A DNA stretch of 35,246 bases from a virus. The notes below the pieces were generated by a model. That model had not been told where the DNA came from and did not search any database. It saw only the letters and a program-made list of their open reading frames with translations. The position numbers and the translations under genes were made by a program. Below are positions 6,651 through 14,166 of this stretch, in pieces. The stretch is taken from the IMG/VR virus record IMGVR_UViG_3300048589_001600, positions 1 through 35,246 of that record; one strand, 5' to 3'. Positions within the stretch are counted from its first letter, which is position 1, and each line of letters begins with the position of its first letter.

Positions 6651-9515
6651 TTACCACCCCAAAGGGATGCAACCCGGCTTCTTGTAAGCCTTGTCGGGTC
6701 GCCCCTCCAGGTCACCGATAAACCAGAACGTGCGGTCTGCATCACGAAACGCAACGCAGCCGCGGCCGACCGCGAAGTCATATTGCTCGCCGCCTGACCA
6801 CTCGATAGTGATGACATCCTGTAATGTCACACCGCTTTGAGGATAGGTGACCGATCGAGGACCGGCCATCACCCGCAGTTTGTCTACCACATCCCCGCCG
6901 TCCTGCTTGGCACAACCGGCTTTCAGGTAATGCTGAACAAACTTAGATGTCGTGTACCACTCGCCAACGGTCGCATAACGCGGCAACCAGGGCGCTCCGA
7001 TTGGCCCGCCGTTTGGCAGGTAGTGGGCATAGAACCGCGTCGGGGATTCGCTCGTGTCATCGAAGCGAAAGATCCACTCCTTACCCTGAAACGGCCGTAA
7101 CCCCAGCCGCTCGTATTCGCCGCCTTCGCCCTTGATGTAAAGCCAGTTGGCTGCATCCAAGTGCCATACCTGGACCGTTTGCGTGCCGCCGCCTTTGACG
7201 TTGTGGCCCATATCAAACTGTCGCTTGTGATCACCCTTAAGGTATGGCAGCAAGTCGATGGTGGTTGTCGCCGCCACCGGATACAACGGCAGCGCCGCCC
7301 CGCTGGGGATGTACGGCGCCGGGTCCACCACGTCGGCCACGACGTAGCCGCCCAGCCCGTAGCCGGGCACTTCGAGGTTGATATGCACGTGTTCGCCCGT
7401 GACGTTGCCGGTGGTCCCCACCTCGCCCAGCGCGTCCCCCTGCTTCACCCACTGTCCGGCTTCTACATAGCGTTTGTCCAAATGGGCATAGCGGGTATAG
7501 AACACGTGGCCGTTGCGATCATGCTTGACGCGGACGTAGGAGCCATAGCCGCCGGTCGTGTCCAGCGACCGGTCAACCGTGCCGTCATAGAGGCACAGCA
7601 CGTCGGCCGCGTTATCGGCCGCGCCGCCCACAACGTCGTAGTCCGCGCCCTCGTGCTTGCCGTAGCTGCGGCCCGCGTCGAAGGCGCTGGTCAGCACGTA
7701 GCGCCAGGCAAACGGCCGCCCCAACCGCAAGCCGTCCAGCGGTCCTGCGTCCAACTCCGGCACATGCTCCCAGCGGTAGCCGAGATCGTCGACCAGTTGC
7801 CCGCTCTCCTCCTGCCGCCCGGCCCAGGCCAGCTTCACGTAGCTGTCGGCGTTGCCGCCCTGTAGCAGCGTAGCCATATCATCATGACTGGCCGTCATCG
7901 TGTGCCGGAACCGGAAGGCGTAGGCCGCGGCCGCCAGCCATTCGCTCAGGGCCACGTCCTGGGGAACTTTCAGGATGATTGCCTTATGCTTGCCCGGCTC
8001 AGGTGTGGGCGGCTTCGGCGGCTCAGGCGGCGGCGCGACCGCCACCCGCTCCAGTGCCCAGCCGTCAAGCCACAGGTTGTTTGAGATCGCCCAGTTGCAG
8101 CGAAAGTGAACGGCAATATCGGCCGCCCCGCCCGCGTGGTCGAAGTCAATGCCCGGAGTGTTCTTTCGCCCGGCGACCAGCGGCACCCACTCGGCCAGGG
8201 CCGCGCCGTTGACCTTCACCTGCCACTCGGTCTGGCGCGGGTCAACGTCATAATCCTTGCCGCCATCCCATTTGTATGTGTCAACCCAGACCGGCGTACT
8301 CAGCCGGTAGCGTCCGGCGGGTAGCTCCAATGTCTGTTTGAGCCGCGCCCAAAACGACCGGCCCCCGGCGAATACCTTCAGGGTCCAGTTGCCATCCCAG
8401 ATGAACACATCGCGTTCGGCGGCGGGCAATAGCGCCTTGCTCTTGTGGACGCATTCGCCCAGCTCGTAGGGCTGCCCGCCATACGGATTGACGAACGCCG
8501 CGCCGTTATTCCATTCCACGGTCCAGTGGCGCGGGTTCTGCGTCGTGCTGTAGCCGGTGCTATCGGTCCAGCCGTCTTCAAAGCTGCCGTTTTTCAGTAA
8601 GTTGTTACTCATAGGTATAGGTTTATCCGGGTCAGGCGGCGGCACAACCACGGGCGGCGGATCCACATCGGGGAACCGCGTCGTGATGCTGTACTCAGTC
8701 AACCAGGGCATGAGCGCGTTTAGTTCGGCGGCCAGCGTCTTCTTGTCCCCGCCGCCGATGATCGACCAGAGAAACGCCGCTTTGACGGTGGGGTAGTGGG
8801 CATACAGTGTCGCCAGTTCCGCAATGTCGGCCTTCGCCTTGTTGGTCGTGGGCAAGTCGTTATGCGTCCAGCCCGCCTCAGTCACAAACACCGTGGGATG
8901 GCCTATCCCGTGGGCGTCGCACGCCTCGAAGAGAAACCGCACGCGGTCGACAAGCCAGGGCGACGTTTCCATGATCTCATCGGCGCTGAGGCTGTACTCA
9001 TGCACCGTCACGGCCAGCCGGTCGGGACGCGCCGCGCATAGCCGCAGATAGGCCAGCCAGCCCGGCGTCTGCCAGTGCTCCGGCTCCGGTTCGCCCGTGG
9101 CCCAGCCCGGCCCGCAGATACGCCACCCGCTTGCCGCCGCTTGCCCGGCCAGCTCGACATAGTACCAGCCCAGCCAGTCAGCCCGCTGTTTGTCCTGCTC
9201 GTTGCCGATCTCGATCCATAGCCGGTCTTTCAGCGCCACGAGTTCCGGCGGCATTCTGGCGATGGTTGTCGCCCAGGCCCGCGCCGCCGCCTCAGCCGGG
9301 GACAGATGGTACTCGGCCACATCCGTCGCCAGCATCCGGTAGATGAGCGTTTCGGCCTTGCGATAACGCGCCGCTTCCACCAGCAGCCCGGCGCCCTCGA
9401 CGCTGTACACGCCGAACGGCACGCCCGCCGCGTCTAACTGTCGCCACATGTCGCCAATGCCGGGGCAGCCGTTACACGGCGCGCCCGCGTGATACCAGAC
9501 TTTGTTGTAGGCCAC
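6651..9515 (-). CDS. Modular endolysin: glycosidase, jelly-roll and M23 peptidase
   Basis: The start is set at GTG 9515, which overlaps the preceding stop by one base and has an SD (GGAGGTGG) 6 nt upstream. A start at 9548 would add 11 residues. The protein has 954 residues. Residues 1-285 resemble a clan-A TIM-barrel glycoside hydrolase, with candidate acid/base Glu106 (EIGNEQ) and nucleophile Glu213 (FVTEAGW). Pro-rich linkers flank a carbohydrate-binding-like jelly roll (about 303-492, NGSFEDGW). Residues about 605-740 are an M23/LytM metallopeptidase with His621 and Asp625 (HEGAD), His678, and HVH (His709, His711). The last 200 residues have no assigned fold. It probably cuts both glycan and peptide bonds of peptidoglycan. 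There is no signal peptide, so holin dependence is likely. Confidence 0.85.
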   Translation of the reverse strand: MAYNKVWYHAGAPCNGCPGIGDMWRQLDAAGVPFGVYSVEGAGLLVEAARYRKAETLIYRMLATDVAEYHLSPAEAAARAWATTIARMPPELVALKDRLWIEIGNEQDKQRADWLGWYYVELAGQAAASGWRICGPGWATGEPEPEHWQTPGWLAYLRLCAARPDRLAVTVHEYSLSADEIMETSPWLVDRVRFLFEACDAHGIGHPTVFVTEAGWTHNDLPTTNKAKADIAELATLYAHYPTVKAAFLWSIIGGGDKKTLAAELNALMPWLTEYSITTRFPDVDPPPVVVPPPDPDKPIPMSNNLLKNGSFEDGWTDSTGYSTTQNPRHWTVEWNNGAAFVNPYGGQPYELGECVHKSKALLPAAERDVFIWDGNWTLKVFAGGRSFWARLKQTLELPAGRYRLSTPVWVDTYKWDGGKDYDVDPRQTEWQVKVNGAALAEWVPLVAGRKNTPGIDFDHAGGAADIAVHFRCNWAISNNLWLDGWALERVAVAPPPEPPKPPTPEPGKHKAIILKVPQDVALSEWLAAAAYAFRFRHTMTASHDDMATLLQGGNADSYVKLAWAGRQEESGQLVDDLGYRWEHVPELDAGPLDGLRLGRPFAWRYVLTSAFDAGRSYGKHEGADYDVVGGAADNAADVLCLYDGTVDRSLDTTGGYGSYVRVKHDRNGHVFYTRYAHLDKRYVEAGQWVKQGDALGEVGTTGNVTGEHVHINLEVPGYGLGGYVVADVVDPAPYIPSGAALPLYPVAATTTIDLLPYLKGDHKRQFDMGHNVKGGGTQTVQVWHLDAANWLYIKGEGGEYERLGLRPFQGKEWIFRFDDTSESPTRFYAHYLPNGGPIGAPWLPRYATVGEWYTTSKFVQHYLKAGCAKQDGGDVVDKLRVMAGPRSVTYPQSGVTLQDVITIEWSGGEQYDFAVGRGCVAFRDADRTFWFIGDLEGRPDKAYKKPGCIPLGW

Positions 9516-10024
9516 TAAAAGCCACCTCCCGGCCTGAGCTTGCGGCACAACGATGTCAGCGCGTCTAGCTTGTCGCGGCGCTTGGCGGCACTAACCAGAT
9601 CGCGCGCCCGTGCGCCGTCGGTCTCCGCGTGCGATTCCGGCAAGCCAAGTTGAAACGCCAGGTCATCTATCTCTTCGCTGTTAAATCGCTCGGCGATGTT
9701 TTGCCACAGGGTGACAAGCCGATCCGTCTCGGCGGCCTGTCCGCGTAACGGCCCGATGATCGGCACGGCTTCCGGCGTCCACTCAGGCTGCATCCCCGCC
9801 CGTCGCACTTGCGCTGACAGGATAGAGACGCCGCGCCGCAGTTCGTTGACCTCGTTGTGCATCCGGCTTATCTCAGCCGCGTCTAACAGGCGCAACGATT
9901 CCAGATCGTCGATGCGCTCCGATAGCCCGCGCTGGTAGTACCACAGCCCGATCAATCCCGGCCCGGCGGCCAGCATGAATAACAAGAACCCGGATAGGAT
10001 GATGGTCGTCTGTGATACAGCCAT
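9515..10024 (-). CDS. Membrane-anchored protein with effector-associated-type domain
   Basis: This 169-residue protein starts at ATG 10024; the longer ORF start lies inside the preceding gene. Residues 7-30 form one transmembrane helix and residues 31-75 a coiled coil (ERIDDLESLRLLDAAEI, MHNEVNELRRGV). Residues about 101-165 form a compact helical domain: LVTLWQNIAERFNSEEIDDL, FQLGLPE, ARARDLVSAAKRRDKLDAL, ending in RKLRP. That pattern, with FN-x-EEL-like, LGL, RARDLV and RR-x-KLDAL, resembles death-like/effector-associated domains (EAD type) of bacterial conflict systems. The gene is translationally coupled to the endolysin. Roles could be lysis, anti-defence decoy or superinfection control; the domain call is from pattern only. 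Confidence 0.65.
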   Translation of the reverse strand: MAVSQTTIILSGFLLFMLAAGPGLIGLWYYQRGLSERIDDLESLRLLDAAEISRMHNEVNELRRGVSILSAQVRRAGMQPEWTPEAVPIIGPLRGQAAETDRLVTLWQNIAERFNSEEIDDLAFQLGLPESHAETDGARARDLVSAAKRRDKLDALTSLCRKLRPGGGF

Positions 10025-10041
10025 GAGTGAATACCTTACCC

Positions 10042-10359
10042 CTACAATGCCGCCACGACCGTCCACGCCTCTTTCAGCGTGCGGTCCTTCGTCATGTCGC
10101 CAAACGTGGCCGTGAACTGGACGATGTACTCGCCCGCCTCAGCCACGTCCGCCGCGCCGTATGTCCAGTCGAACACACCGTCCAGCGCACTCACGATGTC
10201 CAGCTCCCCGGCGATGTCCACGACGCCCCCGCCGTTAATCGCCCGGATGCGCCCGGACAGGACGGCCCCGGTGAGGTTCACCGGGTCGCCGTCCGTATCA
10301 GACCACGTGATGCGCTGCGGCGTGTGGGTCGCCCCCTGTACTGCGTTTGCCAGCGCCAT
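10042..10359 (-). CDS. Baseplate/fibre-associated beta-sandwich protein (BppU-like)
   Basis: This is a 105-residue protein starting MALANAVQGATHTPQRITW. The pattern (ITWSDTDGDPVNLTGAVLSGRI, DGVFDWTYGAADVAEAGEYIVQFTATF) fits the BppU-type N-terminal or Ig-like beta-sandwich found in phage baseplate proteins. It is expected to be virion-associated, linking or decorating fibres. The upstream in-frame extension overlaps the previous gene and is not used. Confidence 0.6.
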   Translation of the reverse strand: MALANAVQGATHTPQRITWSDTDGDPVNLTGAVLSGRIRAINGGGVVDIAGELDIVSALDGVFDWTYGAADVAEAGEYIVQFTATFGDMTKDRTLKEAWTVVAAL

Positions 10360-10370
10360 GCTGCGCCCCC

Positions 10371-10760
10371 TTAGTCCAGGCTGACCGTCAGAGTGCCCAC
10401 GGCAAAGCTGGCCGTGTCGCCGCTGCCGATGGTCTTGCTGGTAGTCAACGCGCCCCAATAGAGCAGATTGCCCGCTGACGATGCGTCAAACACGCCGAAG
10501 TGCGTCACCGTGCCCCACGAGGCCGTCGCCGCCGGGAACGTCACCGCCCCATCGTTCGCCATGCTCGTGCCCGACGCCGAACCGAACAGCGCGTTGGCGT
10601 TGACGCGGGCGTAGCTGCCGCCGCTGACCTCAGTGCCGCCACCGGCGTCGGTCGGCGCCGCCGTGTACAGCCCGACATAGGGCGTCGGCGCGGTGTAGCT
10701 GCTGTTGCCGCCGATATGATCCAGAACCTTCTGTTGCAAATACGTGCTGAAACCTGCCAT
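10371..10760 (-). CDS. Phage tail fibre-associated protein
   Basis: This 129-residue protein starts at ATG with the SD AGGAGAG. The segment VGLYTAAPTDAGGGTEVSGG, followed by SYARV, the Ala/Gly/Ser-rich middle (GTVTHFGVFDASSAGNLLYWGAL) and the ending FAVGTLTVSLD are typical of a small beta-rich protein found among phage tail fibre genes. The N-terminal AGFSTYLQQKVLDHI is a helix likely to dock on a neighbour. Its exact role in the fibre is unknown. Confidence 0.65.
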   Translation of the reverse strand: MAGFSTYLQQKVLDHIGGNSSYTAPTPYVGLYTAAPTDAGGGTEVSGGSYARVNANALFGSASGTSMANDGAVTFPAATASWGTVTHFGVFDASSAGNLLYWGALTTSKTIGSGDTASFAVGTLTVSLD

Positions 10761-10771
10761 CTTAAACTCTC

Positions 10772-12349
10772 CTATGTGATGTCGCCGGACGTGCGAACGC
10801 TGCCCGTTCGCCCCGGTCCATGAATTGCGCCGCTACCCGACGGGCTTTCCACAGCCCCGCGTGCGGCATACGATTGCACCGCGCCCACAAACAGCAGCGC
10901 CGTCATGAGCGATAGCCGCGCCGAGGCCGCCGTTGCCGCCGTCGCCTCAGCGCTCAGATACCAGGCCACGGTCAACCCGGCGTTAGCGCCGCTCGTGGCC
11001 GTGATCGTGCCGGATAGCTCGACCAGGACGACCGCCGTCTCTAGCGTGCCCGTGGCCCCGCTGACCGCCGCGCTGGTGGCAACCAGAGCGCGATTGACGG
11101 CCACGGCTCCACCTGCGCCGGAGATGACCGGCGTTTGCCCGGCCAGCCCCGCCGCCAGTCGCAGTGCGCCGCTTGCGCCACTCGCCGCCGCGCTGGTGCC
11201 TTCCAGCGCGATCTGCCCGGCCACGGCCAGCGCGCCGGTGGCCGAACTGATAGCCGCCGCAACACCGGCCAGCGCCCGCCCCACGGCCACCGTGCCGCTT
11301 GCGCCGGTTGCCGCTGCCGTGCTGCCCGATAGCGCCGCCGCCAGTCTCGCCGCGCCACTTGCCCCGGATGTCGCCGCAACCGTGCCGGACAGACTGACCT
11401 GCCCCTCGGTGAACAGCTCACCGCTTGCGCTCGATGTCGCCGCCGCCGTGCCGCTCAGGGCCACGGCCAGCCGCGCCGCGCCGGTGGCGTTCGATGTGGC
11501 CGCGGTGCTGCCGGATAGTGGCCGCGCTACGGCGAGTGCGCCCGTGGCCGATGCTGACGCCGCCGATGTGCCGGTTAGCGCCGCCGCCAGTCGCAAGGTG
11601 CCGGTAGCCGTAGCTGTCGCCGCCGCCGTGCCGGACAAGGCGCGTGTAACGCCCAGCGCCCCCGTAGCCGTAGCCGTGGCCGCGCTGGTGCCACTCAGCC
11701 CGCGTGCAACCGTCAACGCGCCGCTGACACTGGTGCTACTGCTTGACGACCCCGCCAGCCCCCGCGTGATGCTCAGTGCGCCCGTGACGCTTGCGGTGGC
11801 CGTTGACGACCCCCCTAGCGCGTGTGACGTGCCCGCCGTATACGTGATCTCAATCTTCGGCGCTTCGCTGGGCGTGTTGTTGTACTCGCGGATGCGGAAG
11901 GCGCTGCTGCTGCTGTTGCCTTTAATGACAATGACTAGCGCATTGCCCGACGCCCAGCCGCCTCGGTTAATCACCTCCTGAACGGCCGAGGCCAGGTTGG
12001 GCGAGTTAGCAAATCCCGTGCCGATTCCCGTCGCCGTCCACGTGACCGTGTTGCTCGTCGCCGTGCGCCCGCTAATGTCGTTGGTCGTATTCGAGAACGT
12101 GCTCGCGTCATCGGCTGCCTGCGCCCAGATCGTCACGTCTGGGTCGTCATAAGCCGCCGACACCATGTAGGGCTGGAGGATGACCGACGAGACCGTGGCC
12201 CCCTGCGGGATGGTGACGTTGGTGAACCGCAACCCGATGTACTGGGTGGCGCTGTTGGCGTTGTTGGAAAATCCGGCAATATCGATGGTGCCGCTGGACT
12301 GCTGTGCATCGTCGCTGTTCGCCGTGACCTGTCCGTTAAACGTCGTCAT
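10772..12349 (-). CDS. Fibre-like protein with about fourteen 20-residue repeats
   Basis: This 525-residue protein has an ATG with an AGGAG SD about 7 nt upstream. Residues 1-175 look like a beta-sandwich carbohydrate-binding or DNRLRE-type module (FNGQVTANSDDA, LRFTNVTIPQGATVSSVIL, AFRIREYNNTPSEAPKIEITY). Residues 176-480 are about fourteen imperfect 20-residue repeats of the form ALSGTAAATATATGALGVTR. The regular spacing of Ser/Thr/Ala and small residues suggests an elongated beta fibre. It is probably a host-recognition or decoration fibre of the tail. The repeats could recombine. Confidence 0.65.
   Translation of the reverse strand: MTTFNGQVTANSDDAQQSSGTIDIAGFSNNANSATQYIGLRFTNVTIPQGATVSSVILQPYMVSAAYDDPDVTIWAQAADDASTFSNTTNDISGRTATSNTVTWTATGIGTGFANSPNLASAVQEVINRGGWASGNALVIVIKGNSSSSAFRIREYNNTPSEAPKIEITYTAGTSHALGGSSTATASVTGALSITRGLAGSSSSSTSVSGALTVARGLSGTSAATATATGALGVTRALSGTAAATATATGTLRLAAALTGTSAASASATGALAVARPLSGSTAATSNATGAARLAVALSGTAAATSSASGELFTEGQVSLSGTVAATSGASGAARLAAALSGSTAAATGASGTVAVGRALAGVAAAISSATGALAVAGQIALEGTSAAASGASGALRLAAGLAGQTPVISGAGGAVAVNRALVATSAAVSGATGTLETAVVLVELSGTITATSGANAGLTVAWYLSAEATAATAASARLSLMTALLFVGAVQSYAARGAVESPSGSGAIHGPGRTGSVRTSGDIT
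10900..11825 (-). repeat. 60-bp degenerate coding repeats in fibre gene
   Basis: About fourteen imperfect 60-bp units encode the 20-residue Ser/Thr/Ala/Gly repeat of the fibre protein. Frame is kept throughout. The GC-rich low complexity also creates a long open frame on the opposite strand (10905-11981), which is a shadow. Confidence 0.7.
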
Positions 12350-12358
12350 CCCGTGCTC

Positions 12359-14005
12359 CTAGACCGTGGCCTCCAGCGCCGCTATCACCTCGCCCTCGCG
12401 AAGCAGCACCAGCGCTACCCGCTCACCCGCCCGAAACGGCCCCGTGACGCTGACCACATAATCCGGCTCCGGGTCCGGGTCCGTAGGCGGGCCAGGCTCA
12501 GTCGGCGGCGACGGCTCCTTAACCGTCTGCACCGCGCCCCGGTCGGCAGTCGCGCCGCGCCGCGTGCCCACGATGTCGCTCTCTGCGGCGGGGGGGGACT
12601 TGCCCCAAACCGCGCTATCCCGCGCCGGAGACCCCTCAGCCAGGGCCACAATCGCGGGCCAATCCGGGCTATCCTTGATGCTGACCACCGGCACATCATC
12701 GGCCCGCCGGTGATACGGGATACCCGGCAGCCGCACGCCGGCCACCAGTGGCCCCCCTACCGTATCCTTGACCCCCCGCGCCGTCGGGTGGGGCGCGTGG
12801 CTGTAGCTGTTGGCCCGCCAGATAGCGTCGCTGCCCGTCGGGTCCTGGACGTAATCCGCGGGCGGGTTGACGCCCGGCTGTGTCATGATTACATTGTTCT
12901 CAATGACGCCGCCGTGCGGCCCATCCGCGCCCGGCTGGGTTATCTGGATCGCCTTGCGGGTGAACCCATCCCCGATGATCGTGTTGAACGCGATGCACAA
13001 ATCCTTGATCGTGGTCCGGTAGTTGTGGGCGTTCGTCCGCGTGGCGATGCCCACATCCCCGCCGATGATCACGTTGTTGACCACGGTCGCCTTTCGCGTG
13101 CGGATACCGTAGCGCTTGACGATGCCCTCCTCATCCCCGATCACGATGTTGTCCGGCGGGATGCCGTTGGTCATGAAGTCCTTGCCGTTCACCGTGTCGT
13201 ACCACATCACATTGCCGTCGATCACCGCCCCGTCGCCGCAGATGTTGTAAAGCTGCACATGGTTGTGCGTCGTGGACTCGCAGCCGATGATGCGCATGTT
13301 GCGCGTGCCGCCGGTCGTGAATCCTTCGCCGCCCGACAGCGAGCAGTAGCAGTTGATGATCGCATGGTCGTCCCCGCGCAACGTCCACGCGGTTGGTACG
13401 CCCTGCGCGGCGTTGGCGGCATACCCGTCGGCCACATACGTCTTCTTCCGATCCGGGTCGAAGAACTGCACGCCGCTGCGGATGTTGGCGCAGCTCTCCA
13501 TGACGATGTGCCGCCCTTCGCCCCGTATGGCACCCTGATAGCTGAACTGGCACATGACATCCCTGACTGTGATGTCATCGCCCAGCAGCACCAGCAGCCG
13601 TCCCCAACTGTTGCGTATCTGCCAGCCGTAGCCCGACACGCCGTCCAGCGTCACCCGGTCGGCGCGGATGGTCAACGCCGCCGTGTACGGCCCGCGCTGC
13701 TTGCGCGCCATCACCGCATCCCACGGCCCCGGCATGGTCCAGTCCTTGGCGTGCGTCAGGTTCTCGAACACAATGCTCGGCTTGTACAGCAGGTCAATGA
13801 CCACCGGCTCACTGCCGTCGCCGTCCACCATCCACGTTGTGTCCGGCGTGTCGATGACCACCACCTCCGAATAGACCCCCGGCGCAACCCGCACCGTGTC
13901 CCCCGGTCGCACCGTAGAAGCCGCCTTGCCGATGGTCTTCCACGGCTCAGCCGCGCTGCCCACATTGCCGTTGTTCCCGGCCCCGTTGACGTAGTAGACC
14001 GTCAT
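12359..14005 (-). CDS. Right-handed beta-helix tail spike-like protein
   Basis: This 548-residue protein begins with a hallmark of parallel beta-helix proteins: YYVNGAGNNGNVGSAAEPWK, followed by TIGKAAS, then GDTVRVAPGVYSEVV (DUF1565/pectate-lyase-like start). Many short strand-turn repeats follow, with NV, IIGC and VVNNVIIGGDVGI motifs. The C-terminal part has Pro-rich linkers (PSPPTEPGPPTDPDPEP) and a small beta domain. Phage proteins of this fold bind or cleave surface polysaccharide. No catalytic triad is assigned. Its start overlaps the preceding small gene by ATGA. Confidence 0.75.
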   Translation of the reverse strand: MTVYYVNGAGNNGNVGSAAEPWKTIGKAASTVRPGDTVRVAPGVYSEVVVIDTPDTTWMVDGDGSEPVVIDLLYKPSIVFENLTHAKDWTMPGPWDAVMARKQRGPYTAALTIRADRVTLDGVSGYGWQIRNSWGRLLVLLGDDITVRDVMCQFSYQGAIRGEGRHIVMESCANIRSGVQFFDPDRKKTYVADGYAANAAQGVPTAWTLRGDDHAIINCYCSLSGGEGFTTGGTRNMRIIGCESTTHNHVQLYNICGDGAVIDGNVMWYDTVNGKDFMTNGIPPDNIVIGDEEGIVKRYGIRTRKATVVNNVIIGGDVGIATRTNAHNYRTTIKDLCIAFNTIIGDGFTRKAIQITQPGADGPHGGVIENNVIMTQPGVNPPADYVQDPTGSDAIWRANSYSHAPHPTARGVKDTVGGPLVAGVRLPGIPYHRRADDVPVVSIKDSPDWPAIVALAEGSPARDSAVWGKSPPAAESDIVGTRRGATADRGAVQTVKEPSPPTEPGPPTDPDPEPDYVVSVTGPFRAGERVALVLLREGEVIAALEATV

Positions 14006-14166
14006 TCCCCGTCCCCTTCGTCAGTTGCCTCCATGTCGGCAATCAACTGCTCCAGCATGGCAATCGCGCCGTTTTCCGCCGCTAACTGCCGGTTGACCTG
14101 CTCCACAAACGCGTCACGGTTGCGAATGGCCTCAGCCAACTTGTCCTTTAACTGGTCAATCGTCAT
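14002..14166 (-). CDS. Small coiled-coil protein
   Basis: This 54-residue protein starts MTIDQLKDKLAEAIRNRDAF. It is nearly all helix with heptad-like hydrophobics and an acidic end (DMEATDEGDGE). Its ATG overlaps the stop of the large hub/fibre gene, and its stop overlaps the next ATG. It may be a trimerisation or chaperone element for the neighbouring fibres. No family is recognised. Confidence 0.6.
   Translation of the reverse strand: MTIDQLKDKLAEAIRNRDAFVEQVNRQLAAENGAIAMLEQLIADMEATDEGDGE

Noticed and set aside
10905-11981. 358-codon plus-strand ORF opposite the repeat fibre gene
   Set aside because: Composition is Ala/Pro/Val low complexity, with no SD and opposite to a well-supported structural gene; it is a shadow of the repeat.
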